From Paramicrobacterium agarici (GTDB lineage: Bacteria; Actinomycetota; Actinomycetes; Actinomycetales; Microbacteriaceae): a stretch of 64,000 nt of DNA. Shown piece after piece: positions 44,979-53,956 of the stretch. Each line of letters begins with the position of its first letter. Position 1 is the stretch's first letter. The translations under genes were made by a program, and so were the position numbers. Under the pieces are notes generated by a model. That model was not told the origin of the DNA and searched no databases. It worked only from the letters and a program-made list of their open reading frames with translations. Where the stretch lies: contig NZ_PDJE01000001.1 of the NCBI RefSeq assembly GCF_002563955.1, positions 1,426,001 to 1,490,000 of the forward strand. The letters run 5' to 3'.

Positions 44979-45601
44979 GCGTTCGCCTCGGCCCTCGCTC
45001 GCTGCCTGGCTCGATGCTGCCGCACTTTGTGCCGGTTTCCGCAGCGCTGCATGGAGCACCAGCGCCGCGTTCCCGCGCGCGAGACGTCCAGGTAGATCAG
45101 CGAGCAGTCGTCGGCATCGCATGTGCGGATGATTCCGCCGCGCTCGCCGCCGAAGACGCTCACGGCGTCGCGCGCGATTGTCGACAGCGCTTGCCCTGCT
45201 CTCGGCATCGTTCGCCCCGCCTGCCGCGATCCGCCGTCGAGCCGCGGAGGAAGGTCGGGAGTCGCGGCATACAGATTGATGATGTCGATGTCGCGGCGCA
45301 GTGGGTTCTTCTGCGCAGCAGCGGTTTTCATGACATGCGCAATCGCTTCGCGCAGTGTGAGCGCGTCGCGCAGATCGCGTTCGTTCCCGGCAGACACGGT
45401 GAAGCGGTCGCTCAGCCATTCATCGAGGTCAGCCGAATTGACGAGCTGCTCCCAACTCGAGGCCAGGCCGTCGCCGGTGTCATCGTTCGGTCCGGTGTAG
45501 GCGAAATCGAGGCACAGCGCCCCGCTGTCGTACCACCAACGGGTGCCCTCTTGAGACTCGAGCCACTGCCCGGTCTCTGAAAGGCGTTCCCCCGAAATCA
45601 C
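44960..45601 (-). CDS. CGNR zinc-finger regulator (ABATE domain)
   Basis: 213 residues. The N-terminal ABATE domain (ALCLDFAYTGPN...LRDALTLREAIAHVM) is followed by a C-terminal treble-clef zinc finger (TCDADDCSLIYLDVSRAGTRRWCSMQRCGNRHKVRQHRARQR) that contains the defining CGNR. Such proteins act as transcriptional regulators, often of stress or secondary metabolism. GTG start. It overlaps the ComB-like gene tail to tail. Confidence 0.9.
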   Translation of the reverse strand: MISGERLSETGQWLESQEGTRWWYDSGALCLDFAYTGPNDDTGDGLASSWEQLVNSADLDEWLSDRFTVSAGNERDLRDALTLREAIAHVMKTAAAQKNPLRRDIDIINLYAATPDLPPRLDGGSRQAGRTMPRAGQALSTIARDAVSVFGGERGGIIRTCDADDCSLIYLDVSRAGTRRWCSMQRCGNRHKVRQHRARQRARAEANAQPAAQ

Positions 45602-45652
45602 GCATTTACTCTATCCGGTCGCGTCGGGCCGCTTTGGTCCCTCGAAGAACCG

Positions 45653-46669
45653 TCACCGTGGCGGCGCCGTCGACTCGCGCACGACGAGCGACGTCGCGAG
45701 CTGAATGTGCATCGACGGCGGCGTTGCGCCGCGCGAGAGACTCAGCACGGTCTCCACGGCCATCGCACCCATACCCGCGAGCGGCTGATTAACTGTCGTC
45801 AGTTGGGGTGTCGCGCGCCGGGCGGCCGGAGTGTCGTCGAACCCCACGACCGACACGTCATGCGGTACGCCGAGCCCCGCTTCGCGTGCGGCCTGAATCA
45901 CTCCGAGGGCGATCTCGTCATTGCCGCACACGAAGCCGCTCGGCGGATGTGCACGCGACAGCAGTGGCAGCGCGTTCTCGTATCCCGTCTGGAACGTGTA
46001 GTCACCGCTCACGATCAGTGACTCGTCGATGGTCAACCTCGCTCCTTGCATTGCGCTCGCGTATCCGTGACGTCGTTCAATAGACGGAATCGACCCCGAA
46101 AGGCCGCCGATCCACGCAATGCGCCGGTGCCCGAGGGTAATGAGGTGCTCGGTTGCGGTTCGACCACCCTCCCAGTTCGTGGCGCCGATGGAGACGACTC
46201 GGCTGTCTTTGGTATCGATCGGATCGATCATCACGATCGGAATGTTCATCGAATGCGCTGTCGAGATCATGGAATCCGACAGAGTTCCCGTAAGCATGAT
46301 CACACCCGTTGCGTCCGCGAGTTCGGCAAGCCATTGCTCAGCGGACGCGACGTCGTCGTGCGTGTCCGTACGTCGAGCGAGAGTCACGACGAGGTCGACG
46401 CCCAGCGGATCGACGGCGCGCGCCATGCCGTCGACGATGCTCGCCGCGTATGCAGAGTCGAAGCCGTGAGAGGCAGCGACGATCGCTGGGCGTCGGTGTG
46501 GAGCTGTCTCGACGCTGCGGCGGTACCCCGTCTGCTTGATCGCATCGAGCACGCGTCTTCTCGTGCTCTCCGCGATTCCTTCGCGGTCATTGAGCACCTT
46601 GGATGCTGTCGCCGCTGAAACTCCCGCCATGTGCGCCACCGTGTGCAGCGTTGGTCGAGCTACCTCCAT
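45653..46669 (-). CDS. LacI-family regulator of operon A
   Basis: 338 residues. N-terminal HTH TLHTVAHMAGVSAATASKVLNDREGIAESTRRRVLDAIKQTGY, hinge, then a periplasmic-binding-protein-like sensor domain (SHGFDSAYAASIVDGMARAV, VMIDPIDTKDSRVVSIGATNWEGGRTATEHLITLGHRRIAWIGG, FVCGNDEIALGVI). Divergent from the binding-protein gene of operon A with 171 bases between them, in which two GAAAN3TTTC dyads lie; it most likely represses that operon. Confidence 0.93.
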   Translation of the reverse strand: MEVARPTLHTVAHMAGVSAATASKVLNDREGIAESTRRRVLDAIKQTGYRRSVETAPHRRPAIVAASHGFDSAYAASIVDGMARAVDPLGVDLVVTLARRTDTHDDVASAEQWLAELADATGVIMLTGTLSDSMISTAHSMNIPIVMIDPIDTKDSRVVSIGATNWEGGRTATEHLITLGHRRIAWIGGLSGSIPSIERRHGYASAMQGARLTIDESLIVSGDYTFQTGYENALPLLSRAHPPSGFVCGNDEIALGVIQAAREAGLGVPHDVSVVGFDDTPAARRATPQLTTVNQPLAGMGAMAVETVLSLSRGATPPSMHIQLATSLVVRESTAPPR

Positions 46670-46683
46670 GCGACACCTCCCCT

Positions 46684-46807
46684 GAAACTATTTCGAGCCT
46701 ATACCTCTGGCGAGACGTGCGGGGAGTACACGCGCGGGCCATTGTCCTGCGTAATTTGGTCTGCTAATCTCTCGAAACGACGCGGAAAGAACTGCGGAAA
46801 TTGTTTC
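46684..46807. promoter_or_regulatory. Two LacI-type operators, operon A
   Basis: GAAACTATTTC (46684-46694) and GAAATTGTTTC (46797-46807) share the pattern GAAA-N3-TTTC followed by GA. The first is next to the LacI gene's start and the second is just after the predicted transcription start of the operon, a layout suited to repression of both directions. Confidence 0.55.
46742..46770 (+). promoter_or_regulatory. Promoter of operon A
   Basis: TTGTCC (46742-46747) and TAATCT (46765-46770) are separated by exactly 17 bases, close to sigma-70 consensus. Transcription would begin near 46777, about 65 bases before the binding-protein ATG. Confidence 0.6.
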
Positions 46808-46840
46808 GAAGCGATACTCAACGATGAGAAAGGGCGAATC

Positions 46841-48142
46841 ATGATCCGATCGCGAAGGAGACTGGCGCTCGGTACTGCGCTGCTGGCCACAGCCGCATTG
46901 ACGCTGAGCGCATGCGGTACGAGCGGACCCGGCGAAAGCGCTGCCGGCGAGGCGAGCGCATGGGCCACCACCGGAAGCGTGCACGAACAAATCTGGAAGA
47001 CGTCGTTCGAGAACTGGAACAGCGAACATCCCGATGCCGAGATCTCCGTCGAGTGGTTCAACAACGACGCGTACAAGGAGAAGATCCGCACGGCAATCGG
47101 CGCAGGTACCGGCCCGAGTCTGGTGTTCGGCTGGGGTGGCGGCACACTCGCCGACTATGTGGATCAGGGAAAGGTCGTCGATCTGACGGGCAAGGTGTCC
47201 AACCTCGTTGATCGTGTGCTTCCGTCCGTCGTGAAGAACGGCATGATCGGCGACAAGCTCTACGCTGTTCCCAACTCACAGAGCCAGCCCGTGGTTCTGT
47301 ACTACAACACTGAGCTTTTCGACGAGGTCGGTGTCGACGTACCGAAGACGTGGAACGAACTGCTCTCGGCTGTCGATGCGTTCGTTGACGCAGGCGTGAC
47401 ACCGTTTGCCCTCGCCGGTGCGTCGAAGTGGCCGGAGTTGATGTGGATTCAGTACCTCACCGACAGGATCGGCGGATCCGAGGTCTTCGATGCTGTACTC
47501 GCAGGAGAAGAGGACGCATGGTCCGACCCGGCGATCATCGAAGCACTCGAGAAGATTCAGGAACTCGTTGATCGCGGCGCGTTCGGCGATGGCTTCGGTT
47601 CCGTCGTGGCCGATACCCGCGCAGACGCGGCCCTGCTGCACACGGGCAAGGCAGCGATGCTTCTGCAAGGCAGCTGGCTCTACTCGTCATTCCTCACAGA
47701 CGCCCCCGACTTCGTGGAGCGCGGCGGTCTCGCCACGACGAGCTTCCCGACCATCGAGGGTGGTGCCGGTGATCCTGCCAACATCGTCGGCAACCCGGCC
47801 AACTACTGGTCCGTGAGCGCCGACGCATCGGAAGACGTGCAGGACACGGTCACCTCGTATCTCGACGAGATGGTGTTCTCTGACGATTACACCACCCAGC
47901 TCATCGAGGGCGGAGGGGTTCCGCCCGTCGCTGGCCTTGAAGAGGAGCTTGCGAAGTCGGACAACGCGGACTTCCTCACCTTCGCCTACGACTTGGTCAA
48001 GAACGCCCCGCACTTCCAGTTGTCCTGGGATCAGGCGCTGCGCCCGTCGCAAGCTCAGGAACTCCTGACGAACCTCGATCTCGTCTTCTTGAAGAAGTCG
48101 ACACCGCAGCAGTTCGTTGACGCGATGAACGGGACGCTCTAG
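46841..48142 (+). CDS. ABC sugar-binding lipoprotein, operon A
   Basis: 433-residue solute-binding protein of carbohydrate (CUT1) importers. The signal peptide ends in a lipobox (LTLSAC), so it is membrane-tethered. The domain is standard: GTGPSLVFGWGGGTLADYVDQGKVVDLT, PVVLYYNTELFDEVGVDVPKTWNELL and GKAAMLLQGSWLYSSF. The ligand is unknown, but the rest of the operon points to a disaccharide or glycoside. The ATG at 46841 follows AGAAAGGG; the open frame starts well upstream without a ribosome site. Its stop overlaps the next start by one base. Confidence 0.94.
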   Translation: MIRSRRRLALGTALLATAALTLSACGTSGPGESAAGEASAWATTGSVHEQIWKTSFENWNSEHPDAEISVEWFNNDAYKEKIRTAIGAGTGPSLVFGWGGGTLADYVDQGKVVDLTGKVSNLVDRVLPSVVKNGMIGDKLYAVPNSQSQPVVLYYNTELFDEVGVDVPKTWNELLSAVDAFVDAGVTPFALAGASKWPELMWIQYLTDRIGGSEVFDAVLAGEEDAWSDPAIIEALEKIQELVDRGAFGDGFGSVVADTRADAALLHTGKAAMLLQGSWLYSSFLTDAPDFVERGGLATTSFPTIEGGAGDPANIVGNPANYWSVSADASEDVQDTVTSYLDEMVFSDDYTTQLIEGGGVPPVAGLEEELAKSDNADFLTFAYDLVKNAPHFQLSWDQALRPSQAQELLTNLDLVFLKKSTPQQFVDAMNGTL

Positions 48143-49071
48143 TGGTCACAACCGTCACCGAACGGTTGGTAGCGGGAGGAGCCACTCGGTCCGCGACGCG
48201 TGCGCGTCGCGGTCCGAGCCCGGTCATGGTCATTCCGGCCCTTGCGTTCTTCGCGGTTTTCGCTCTGATTCCGTTGGCAGGCGTCCTGGTTCTGAGCTTC
48301 ATGAGCTGGGATGGGCTGGGAACGCCGACGTGGGCGGGCGTCGACAACTGGCTGCGTACGCTCACGTCGCCGGAGACTGGAAACGCGGCGTGGCTGAGCT
48401 TCGTTGTCATGGTCGCGAGCTGGCTCATCCAAGCGCCGATCAGTCTTCTGCTCGGAGTGTTCACGGCCGGTCACCAGCGCTACCGGGCCGTGCTTGCTGT
48501 GCTGTACTTTCTCCCGCTCGTGTTCTCGGCCGCAGCGGTGGCCATCGCCTTCAAATCACTCCTCGACCCGAACTTCGGCCTCGGCAGCGCTCTGGGAATC
48601 GACGCTCTCGCGCAGAACTGGCTCGGAGATCCGCAACTCGCCCTCGGCGTCGTGCTCTTCGTGATCGCGTGGAGTTTCATTCCGTTTCACACGCTCCTGT
48701 ACCAAGCCGGCGTCAAGCAGATCCCGGCAAGCTTGTATGAAGCCGCGATGATCGACGGAGCGAGCGTCTGGACGAGATTCTGGTCGATCACGATCCCGCA
48801 GCTGCGGTACACAATCGTGACGTCATCGACGCTCATGCTCGTCGGCTCGCTGACCTACTTCGACCTGATCTACGTGCTCACGGCGGGAGGCCCAGGGAAT
48901 GCAACCCGCATCCTTCCCCTGGACATGTATCTCGTCGGGTTCCGCAGCTTCGACATGGGGCGCGCGAGCGTCATCGCCGTCATCCTCGTTGTCGTCGGCC
49001 TGACATTGTCGCTCGTTCTCAACCGAATGAGCGGCGCCAACCGCATGGAGAGCCAGATGGAGGGCGCATGA
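48142..49071 (+). CDS. ABC sugar permease 1, operon A
   Basis: 309-residue MalF-type permease with six hydrophobic segments. The EAA loop YEAAMIDGASVWTRFWSITIPQL is the site that docks the ATPase. It starts at a GTG overlapping the stop of the binding-protein gene, so coupling is tight. No ATPase gene is found in the operon; a shared MsiK-type ATPase elsewhere is likely. Confidence 0.93.
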   Translation: MVTTVTERLVAGGATRSATRARRGPSPVMVIPALAFFAVFALIPLAGVLVLSFMSWDGLGTPTWAGVDNWLRTLTSPETGNAAWLSFVVMVASWLIQAPISLLLGVFTAGHQRYRAVLAVLYFLPLVFSAAAVAIAFKSLLDPNFGLGSALGIDALAQNWLGDPQLALGVVLFVIAWSFIPFHTLLYQAGVKQIPASLYEAAMIDGASVWTRFWSITIPQLRYTIVTSSTLMLVGSLTYFDLIYVLTAGGPGNATRILPLDMYLVGFRSFDMGRASVIAVILVVVGLTLSLVLNRMSGANRMESQMEGA

Positions 49072-49895
49072 GCGCGGTCAGAACACGCCCGAACGTCATC
49101 GGAGGGCTCCTCGGCTGGGTCTGGCTCGCCATCATCATCGTGCCGATCTACTACGTCGTCGTCACCAGCATCCGGGAACAGTCGTCGTTCTTCAGCGAGA
49201 ACGCACTTCTTCCGCCGTCTGAACCCACGCTCGACGCGTATGTCACGGTGCTGCAGAACGATTTCGCCCTCTACTTCATGAACAGCGTGATCGTGACGGC
49301 GTCGACGGTTCTGGTCGTGCTCATCGTGTGCGTCATGGCCGCCTACTACGTGGTTCGCAGCAGAACGCGATTCGCGAAGAACTCGTTCGCGCTCATCCTT
49401 CTGGGAATCGCGATACCGCTGCAGGCGACGATCATTCCGATCTACTACATGATCACGCAGCTCCGCCTTTACGACAGTCTGCTTGCGCTGATCCTTCCGT
49501 CGATCGCCTTCGCCATTCCCATCACGGTGCTCATTCTCGTCAATTTCATGCGAGACATTCCCGGTGAACTTTTCGAGTCGATGCACATGGACGGTGCGGG
49601 TGATTGGCGGATGCTGCGCAGCCTCGTCGTGCCGTTGGCGAAGCCCGCGATCATCACCGTCGCGATCTACGATGGGCTCAACGTGTGGAACGGCTTCCTC
49701 TTTCCACTCGTTCTCACGCAAAGCGCCGACAAGCGGGTACTTCCGCTTTCACTGTGGGCGTACCAAGGTGAGTTCCAGATAAACATTCCTGCCGTGCTCG
49801 CCGCGGTGACACTGTCGGCGCTTCCGATCGTTGTTCTCTACGCGCTGGGTCGCCGGCAGCTCGTGAGCGGTCTCACAGCAGGATTCGGAAAATGA
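49068..49895 (+). CDS. ABC sugar permease 2, operon A
   Basis: 275-residue MalG-type permease, six membrane segments. EAA loop FESMHMDGAGDWRMLRSLVVPLAKPA. It overlaps the first permease by four bases (ATGA) and the following oxidoreductase by four. MalF/MalG pairing with the upstream gene is expected. Confidence 0.93.
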   Translation: MSAVRTRPNVIGGLLGWVWLAIIIVPIYYVVVTSIREQSSFFSENALLPPSEPTLDAYVTVLQNDFALYFMNSVIVTASTVLVVLIVCVMAAYYVVRSRTRFAKNSFALILLGIAIPLQATIIPIYYMITQLRLYDSLLALILPSIAFAIPITVLILVNFMRDIPGELFESMHMDGAGDWRMLRSLVVPLAKPAIITVAIYDGLNVWNGFLFPLVLTQSADKRVLPLSLWAYQGEFQINIPAVLAAVTLSALPIVVLYALGRRQLVSGLTAGFGK

Positions 49896-51082
49896 CGGGA
49901 GACACAATGACCACACAACGACTGCGCGTCGGCATGGTCGGATACGCGTTCATGGGCGCCGCACACTCGCACGCGTGGCGCACAGCCCCGCGGTTCTTCG
50001 ACCTGCCGCTGACGCCAGAGCTGACGGCGGTCGCAGGACGCAACGAGGCAGCGGTCCGCGAGGCTGCAGACCGCATGGGCTGGGAGTCGGTGGAGACCGG
50101 TTGGCGACGCCTCATCGAGCGCGACGACATTGATCTCATCGACATCTGCACACCGGGCGACACGCACCGAGAGATCGCACTCGCCGCGCTCGCCGCGGGC
50201 AAACACGTCATGTGCGAGAAGCCGCTGGCGAACTCCCTCGCCGACGCGGAGGAGATGGCGGATGCTGCTGCGCGCGCAGCCGAGCAGGGGGTCTTTGCCA
50301 TGTGCGGCTTCACGTACCGCCGCACGCCCGCATTGACCCTCGCAAAGAGATTCGTCGAGGAGGGCCGGCTCGGCAGCATCCGGCATGTGCGCGCGCAGTA
50401 CCTGCAAGACTGGCTGAGCGACGAGAACGCGCCTCTCACGTGGCGGCTCGATCGCGAAAAGGCGGGAAGCGGCGCGCTCGGCGACATCGGGGCCCACAGC
50501 ATCGACATTGCGCAGTGGGTGACGGGGCAGCGCATCGAGGGAGTCTCGGCGCTGACCCACACGTTCGTGACCGAGCGGCCCGTCGGCGGCGATTTCGTCG
50601 GACTCGGCGGCCATGGCGATGCAGCGAATGCCGAGAAGGGCGCCGTGACCGTGGACGACGCCGCGATCTTCAGCGCGCGATTCGCCGACGGCGCGATCGG
50701 GGTGTTCGAAGCCACGCGATACGCGCTTGGCCGCAAGAACGCCATGCGGGTGGAGATCAACGGCAGCCGCGGCTCGGTCTCGTTCGATTTCGAGGAGTCG
50801 AACGTTCTCAACTACTACGATGCGACAGACGATGCCGAGGCCATTGGCTTCAGGCGCATCATCGTGACCGAGCCCGAGCACCCGTACGTGGGCAACTGGT
50901 GGCCGACGGGGCACGGTCTCGGCTACGAGCACGGCTTCACCCACCAGGTCGTCGACCTCGTCAACGACATCGCGGCAGGCAGGCAGCCCAGCCCGTCGTT
51001 TGCCGAGGCTGCCCAGGTGCAGCGGGTGCTGGATGCTGTCGAGCACAGCGCACAGAACGCGTCGACGTGGCGCACCGCATGA
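49892..51082 (+). CDS. Gfo/Idh/MocA oxidoreductase 1, operon A
   Basis: 396-residue NAD(P)-dependent oxidoreductase. Rossmann start [19 protein letters not shown], then the EKP motif ([20 protein letters not shown]) with the catalytic-region Lys, and [21 protein letters not shown] in the substrate domain. The family oxidises C3 or other hydroxyls of sugars and cyclitols. Start at 49892 (ATGA overlap) or at 49907 after GGGAGA. Its place after an importer and before an isomerase-fold protein and a ThuA protein suggests 3-oxidation of an imported glycoside, as ThuB does for trehalose. Confidence 0.9.
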   Translation: MTGDTMTTQRLRVGMVGYAFMGAAHSHAWRTAPRFFDLPLTPELTAVAGRNEAAVREAADRMGWESVETGWRRLIERDDIDLIDICTPGDTHREIALAALAAGKHVMCEKPLANSLADAEEMADAAARAAEQGVFAMCGFTYRRTPALTLAKRFVEEGRLGSIRHVRAQYLQDWLSDENAPLTWRLDREKAGSGALGDIGAHSIDIAQWVTGQRIEGVSALTHTFVTERPVGGDFVGLGGHGDAANAEKGAVTVDDAAIFSARFADGAIGVFEATRYALGRKNAMRVEINGSRGSVSFDFEESNVLNYYDATDDAEAIGFRRIIVTEPEHPYVGNWWPTGHGLGYEHGFTHQVVDLVNDIAAGRQPSPSFAEAAQVQRVLDAVEHSAQNASTWRTA

Positions 51083-51107
51083 GATTCGAGAATCGAGAGG
51101 AAGAGCA

Positions 51108-52118
51108 ATGACGCGTCCGATCACACTGTTCACCGGACAATGGGCCGACCTGCCGTTCGAGGAGGTCGCTCGCCTCGCCGGCGAGTGGGGATACGACGGC
51201 CTCGAGATCGCGAGCTGGGGTGACCACCTCGACGTTCGCCGTGCAGCATCCGACCCCGACTACGTGCGCAACCGCAGAGAGATTCTCGAACGCAACGGGC
51301 TGTCGGTGTTCGCGATCTCGAACCATCTCGTCGGGCAGGCCGTGTGCGACGATCCAATCGACGAACGGCACGAGGCGATTCTGCCCGCACACGTGTGGGG
51401 CGACGGCGACGCCGAGGGCGTCCGCCAACGCGCCGCTGAGGAGATGAAGCAGACGGCCCGCGCGGCCGCGGCCCTTGGCGTTGACGTCGTGACCGGCTTC
51501 AGCGGTTCGGCGATCTGGAAGACCGTCGCCGGTTTTCCGCCCGTACCGGATGGCATGATCGACGCAGGCTACCGGGACTTCGCCGATCGATGGAATCCGA
51601 TTCTCGACGTGTTCGACGAGGTCGGCGTGCGGTTTGCCCTCGAAGTGCACCCATCAGAGATCGCGTACGACTACTGGACGGCGAAGCGCGCTCTTGAGGA
51701 GATCGGCGACCGTGAGGCGTTCGGCTTCAATTTCGACCCGAGCCACTTCGTGTGGCAGCAGGTCGACCCGGTGACGTTCCTGCTCGATTTCGCGCCGAAG
51801 ATCTATCACGTGCACTGCAAGGAATCGGTCGTGCAGTTGACGGGAGGGCGAAACGGCCGTCTCGGCTCACACCTGCCGTGGGGCGACCCGCGGCGCGGCT
51901 GGGACTTCGTCTCGACGGGTCACGGCGACGTTCCCTGGGGTCCGATTTTTCGAACGCTCAACGCCATCGGGTATGACGGGCCGACGAGCGTCGAGTGGGA
52001 AGACGCCGGAATGGAACGGCTCGTCGGTGGCCCAGAAGCGCTGGAGTTCGTGCGCAACCTCGCGCGGATCAGTCCGCCGGACGCCGCTTTCGACGCCGCG
52101 TTTTCGCAGAAGAAGTAG
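51108..52118 (+). CDS. Sugar phosphate isomerase/epimerase-fold protein
   Basis: 336-residue TIM-barrel protein of the xylose-isomerase-like/AP-endonuclease-2 superfamily. Metal ligands fit: E179 (ALEVHPSE), D210 and H213 ([11 protein letters not shown]), H236 (IYHVHCKE) and E296 (SVEWEDA). ATG follows GAGAGGAAGAGC. Relatives act on hexoses, 3-keto sugars and as eliminating or hydrating lyases in C-glycoside cleavage. Here it probably works on the oxidised sugar made by the adjacent oxidoreductases. Confidence 0.88.
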   Translation: MTRPITLFTGQWADLPFEEVARLAGEWGYDGLEIASWGDHLDVRRAASDPDYVRNRREILERNGLSVFAISNHLVGQAVCDDPIDERHEAILPAHVWGDGDAEGVRQRAAEEMKQTARAAAALGVDVVTGFSGSAIWKTVAGFPPVPDGMIDAGYRDFADRWNPILDVFDEVGVRFALEVHPSEIAYDYWTAKRALEEIGDREAFGFNFDPSHFVWQQVDPVTFLLDFAPKIYHVHCKESVVQLTGGRNGRLGSHLPWGDPRRGWDFVSTGHGDVPWGPIFRTLNAIGYDGPTSVEWEDAGMERLVGGPEALEFVRNLARISPPDAAFDAAFSQKK

Positions 52119-52142
52119 CTCACAGAAAGAAGACAATCAGCA

Positions 52143-52847
52143 ATGAGCAGTAATCGCAGACAAGCGCTCATCGTGCGCGGCGGGTGGGACGGCCACCAGC
52201 CGATCGAGACGACCGACAGCGTCATTCCGTTTCTCGAGAGCAACGACTTCGACGTGCAGGTGGAGGAATCGACGGGGGTATACACGGACGCCGAATTTCT
52301 GGCATCCGTCGATCTCATCGTGCAGACGAACACCATGAGCACCATCGCCGACGATGAGCTCGCCGGGCTCATCGGAGCGGTGCGCGGCGGCACGGGGCTC
52401 GCGGGCTGGCACGGCGGCATCGCGGACTCGTACCGCAACAGCGCAGATTACCTGCACATGGTTGGCGGGCAGTTCGCCCACCACGCGGCGAAGGCTCCGA
52501 AGAGCGAGCTCGCGGGGGAGCAGGCCGACAACTACCTCACGCACACGATCACCATCGTTCCCGAGCGCGCCGACCACCCGATCGTCGCGGGGCTCAGCGA
52601 CTTCGAACTCACGACCGAGCAGTACTGGGTGCTCTCAGACGGCTACAACGACGTGCTCGCGACGACGACAGTCGCCGCCCGTGACTTCGACGCGTGGAAC
52701 GAGCCCGTCACGACGCCCGCTGTGTGGACCCGCAAGTGGGGTCGCGGACGCATCTTCGTCTGCACCGCCGGTCATCGGCTCGAGGTTCTTGACGACCCGA
52801 ACGTGCGCACGATCGTCGAGAGGGGACTCCTGTGGGCGGCACGCTGA
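52143..52847 (+). CDS. ThuA-domain protein (trehalose-utilisation-like)
   Basis: 234-residue flavodoxin/glutaminase-like fold. QALIVRGGWDGHQPIETTDSVIPFLESNDFDVQVEESTGVYTD, VDLIVQTNTMSTIADDELAGLIGAVRGGTGLAGWHGGIADSYRNSADYLHMVGGQFAHH and the late PAVWTRKWGRGRIFVCTAGH fit the ThuA family (GWHGG and PHRxGRVF-like parts). Rhizobial ThuA works with the Gfo/Idh protein ThuB on trehalose; its own reaction is still poorly defined. It overlaps the next gene by 16 bases. Confidence 0.9.
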   Translation: MSSNRRQALIVRGGWDGHQPIETTDSVIPFLESNDFDVQVEESTGVYTDAEFLASVDLIVQTNTMSTIADDELAGLIGAVRGGTGLAGWHGGIADSYRNSADYLHMVGGQFAHHAAKAPKSELAGEQADNYLTHTITIVPERADHPIVAGLSDFELTTEQYWVLSDGYNDVLATTTVAARDFDAWNEPVTTPAVWTRKWGRGRIFVCTAGHRLEVLDDPNVRTIVERGLLWAAR

Positions 52848-53950
52848 ACGCCGACCGAGGCGGTTCAGCAACCGGAGGCCCCCTGCGCATCGGAATCGTC
52901 GGCGTCGGCAACATCAGCGCGCAGTACTTCGCCGAACTGCCGCGGCACGCGGGCGTTCAGATCGTCGCCGTCGCCGATGTTGACCAGGGGCGAGCGGATG
53001 CTGTCGCCACAGAGCGCGGCGTCAGATCGCTGACCGTCGACGCACTGCTCGCGGACCCCGGCGTCGACCTCGTGCTGAACCTGACGATCCCTGCCGCTCA
53101 CGCCGAGATCGCTCGACGCGCTCTTGAGGCAGGCAAGCACGTGTACGGAGAGAAGCCGCTCGCGCTCACCCCCGAGCAGGCGCAGCCCGTGCTCCAGCTC
53201 GCGCGAGACCGAGGACGCCGCGTGGGATGTGCGCCGGACACCGTGCTCGGCACCGGCGTGCAATCGGCGCGGCGCGCTCTCGACGACGGGCGCGTCGGGT
53301 CGCCCGTTGCAGCATCCGTTCACTGGAGCGCACCGGGCCACGAACTCTGGCACCCCTCTCCGGCGTTCTACTACCAGCCGGGCGGCGGGCCCCTGTTCGA
53401 CATGGGTCCGTACTACCTCACGAGCCTCGTGACGCTGTTCGGGCCGGTGACGCGGGTCTCGGGAACCGTGAGGCGGTCGAACAGGCAGCGCACCGTCGCG
53501 ACCGGAGCGCTCGCCGGAGAGCCGGTGCCCGTCGACGTCGACACGCACATCACGGCGCTGCTCGAGCACGCATCGGGGGTGACGGCGACGGTCACGATGA
53601 GCTTCGAGGTATGGGCGACGCGGGCCCCGCTGTTCGAGGTGTACGGCACGGAAGGCACGATCGCCGTTCCCGACCCCAATCATTTCTCGCAGACCGGCGA
53701 AGTGTGGACGCCCGAGAGCAGGCAGTGGATGCCGCTGGTCGACGCGGCGGGGTTCCGCGACGGCGGCCGTGGCATCGGCATCGTCGACCTCGCGGAGGCG
53801 ATTGACGAAGGCCGGCCGCACCGAGCGTCTGGCGAGCTCGCGTTTCACGTGCTCGAGGTCATGGACGCGATTCTGCGCGCGGGCGCGGAGCACGCGGTCG
53901 TCGACATCGCGAGCACGGTCGAGCGACCGGATGCTGTCGCGCTGCGGTGA
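52832..53950 (+). CDS. Gfo/Idh/MocA oxidoreductase 2, operon A
   Basis: 372 residues. Rossmann motif LRIGIVGVGNISAQYFAELPRHAGVQIVAVADVD, EKP motif (YGEKPLALTPEQAQPVL), substrate domain with GGGPLFDMGPYYLTSLVTLFGPV. It differs clearly from the first oxidoreductase of the operon, so the pair may act on different hydroxyls or in opposite directions (oxidise, then reduce). GTG start inside the end of the ThuA gene. Last gene of the operon; seven bases separate it from the convergent esterase. Confidence 0.9.
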   Translation: MGGTLNADRGGSATGGPLRIGIVGVGNISAQYFAELPRHAGVQIVAVADVDQGRADAVATERGVRSLTVDALLADPGVDLVLNLTIPAAHAEIARRALEAGKHVYGEKPLALTPEQAQPVLQLARDRGRRVGCAPDTVLGTGVQSARRALDDGRVGSPVAASVHWSAPGHELWHPSPAFYYQPGGGPLFDMGPYYLTSLVTLFGPVTRVSGTVRRSNRQRTVATGALAGEPVPVDVDTHITALLEHASGVTATVTMSFEVWATRAPLFEVYGTEGTIAVPDPNHFSQTGEVWTPESRQWMPLVDAAGFRDGGRGIGIVDLAEAIDEGRPHRASGELAFHVLEVMDAILRAGAEHAVVDIASTVERPDAVALR

Positions 53951-53956
53951 CCGGGG

